The notes beneath the pieces are model-generated. The model was not told the DNA's origin. It saw nothing but the letters and a program-made list of their open reading frames with translations, and did no database searches. Position numbers and translations under genes: made by a program. DNA of 18,426 nt from Anaeromyces robustus (Eukaryota; Neocallimastigomycota; Neocallimastigomycetes; Neocallimastigales; Neocallimastigaceae): the NCBI GenBank assembly GCA_002104895.1, contig MCFG01000654.1, positions 1 through 18,426 of the forward strand. The letters run 5' to 3'. Of the stretch, positions 17,333 through 18,426 are shown in pieces. The first letter of the stretch is position 1, and the number at the start of each line of letters is the position of its first letter.

Positions 17333-17694
17333 TTTTTATTTCATATCTTATTTTTTATTTTTTTATTTCTTTGATTTTATTTTATTTTTTATTTCTTTTA
17401 TTTCTTTTATTTTGTTTTTGTTTGTTTTATTTTTATTTTTATTTTTATTTTATTTTTATTTTATTTTTATTTTATTTATTTTTATTTATTTTTATTTATT
17501 TTTTTATTTCTTTGATTTTATTTTATTTTTTATTTATTTTATTTTTTATTTTATTTTTGTTTTATTTATTTTATTTTTTGTTTATTTTGTTTATTTTATT
17601 TTATTTTTATTTTATTTTATTTTATTTTATTTTAGTTTTTATTTTATTTTATTTTATTTTATTTTTATTTTATTTTATTTTGTTGTTTTTATTT
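17333..17694. repeat. (TTTTA)n-type tract 3' of copy 6
   Basis: Degenerate TTTTA tract, about 180 bp past the stop of copy 6. The overlapping plus-strand frames are low complexity and extend into ordinary 3' flank. Confidence 0.9.
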
Positions 17695-17871
17695 TTGATC
17701 ATAAATTATTTAATAATATTAATTTGTTTAGCATATTCTTAACTTTATTTTTTTTTGAACTTCAAAATATAATATTTTATAAAATATTATATTTTATTAA
17801 AATGTTTAATAAATTGTTTAAAAAATCATTATTATTAGTTTTTTTTTCTATTGATTTAATTTATTATTCAT

Positions 17872-18426
17872 TTAATTAATAGTTTTAACATTGATGTTAT
17901 CAGTTCTACCAATTAAATTGATTAAGAAGAGACATTGTTCTTTGTTGTAGTTTTGAGAACTTTCAATACATAAATCAATGTTAGTGTTATCAGTGTAGAC
18001 GTAGTATGGCTTTTCATCAACAGTTAAAATGATTTTGTTACTTAAATCTTCCTTACCGCTATCTGGTAAAACACAAATGTATTGGAAAACGTTTTGATAC
18101 TTTAATTGAATACCACCATTTTCTTTACATTCTTCAGCATCTAATCTTGGGTTTAATTCAATCTTAGATTTATCTGGATAGTTTCTGAGACGAGCGTAAA
18201 GGTGATTTGGACCATTGAATCTAGTTAAATTAAGGACGTAACGACCACAAATTTCATAATTGTATTTAACATGAGACTTGGAACATTCTTCAATGTTAGA
18301 ATGGTCATCATCAATACAGAAAACCTTTTCATCAAAGTAGAAACAAGCAGAATTATTTGGAGTAACAACATTAAATTTTTTGCTACTATTATAACCACGA
18401 AGACAAGCATAAACAAGATTATCATC
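17872..18426 (-). CDS. Secreted cysteine-rich protein, copy 6, C-terminal part (cut by window end)
   Basis: Residues 52-235 and the stop codon (17872-17874) are present and open throughout; the start lies beyond the window. Visible cysteines are 59, 79, 88, 99, 111, 151, 169, 204 and 216. It is the most diverged copy seen. D54N, D64N, N66S, I146L, K154N, T207S, K225R and D228N are not found in the complete copies, and it shares T196, D202, I205 and N210 with copy 4. I205 removes the N205 sequon. The divergence runs along the whole fragment, so it is an older relative than copies 2 and 3. Confidence 0.88.
   Translation of the reverse strand, partial: DDNLVYACLRGYNSSKKFNVVTPNNSACFYFDEKVFCIDDDHSNIEECSKSHVKYNYEICGRYVLNLTRFNGPNHLYARLRNYPDKSKIELNPRLDAEECKENGGIQLKYQNVFQYICVLPDSGKEDLSNKIILTVDEKPYYVYTDNTNIDLCIESSQNYNKEQCLFLINLIGRTDNINVKTIN

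Overview
The window is very AT-rich eukaryotic DNA holding one gene family and its debris. Noncoding DNA is almost all A and T, with pentanucleotide, hexanucleotide and homopolymer tracts. The coding sequences have clearly more G+C and favour codons such as AAG, TTC, GGT, CGT and ACC. Intronless genes for small secreted proteins with a signal peptide and an RR-S junction, set in DNA like this, best fit an anaerobic gut fungus (Neocallimastigomycota). This is inferred from composition and style; no marker gene confirms it.

The backbone is a tandem array of a unit of about 3.8 kb. Each unit has one intronless CDS for a 235-residue secreted, cysteine-rich protein of unknown function, an upstream region with a conserved TATAAATA/GTTCCTCAC pair and an (AAAAAC)n tract, a long AT-rich spacer, and a (TTTTA)n tract just 3' of the gene. 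Left to right there are: copy 1 (minus, cut by the window start), copy 2 (minus, 3395-4102), copy 3 (plus, 7136-7843), copy 4 (minus, 12036-12743), copy 5 (minus, 15827-15968, only the last 46 codons) and copy 6 (minus, 17872 onward, cut by the window end). The array runs past both ends of the window.

Copy 3 breaks the head-to-tail pattern. It lies inside a 5026-bp block (6153-11178) placed at one point of an otherwise continuous minus-strand unit. The block is flanked by an 11-bp direct duplication (AAATATAATAA). It carries a frameshifted C-terminal fragment of a non-LTR retrotransposon reverse transcriptase at one end and a T10 run (A10 on the minus strand) at the other. The inverted gene unit sits between them. 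That unit is in turn split by a 1392-bp Mutator-like (MULE) element at 9041-10432, with 37-bp terminal inverted repeats, a perfect 9-bp target duplication and a decayed transposase. A second MULE-like terminus lies exactly at the unit edge (10672). The arrangement reads as nested: array, then retroelement-like insertion, then inverted unit, then MULE.

The copies are nearly identical over codons 1-180. Most amino-acid differences fall between residues 180 and 210, in the second of two internal repeats. Copy 5 keeps just that region as a promoter-linked remnant. No RNA gene, CRISPR array or other protein-coding gene was found.
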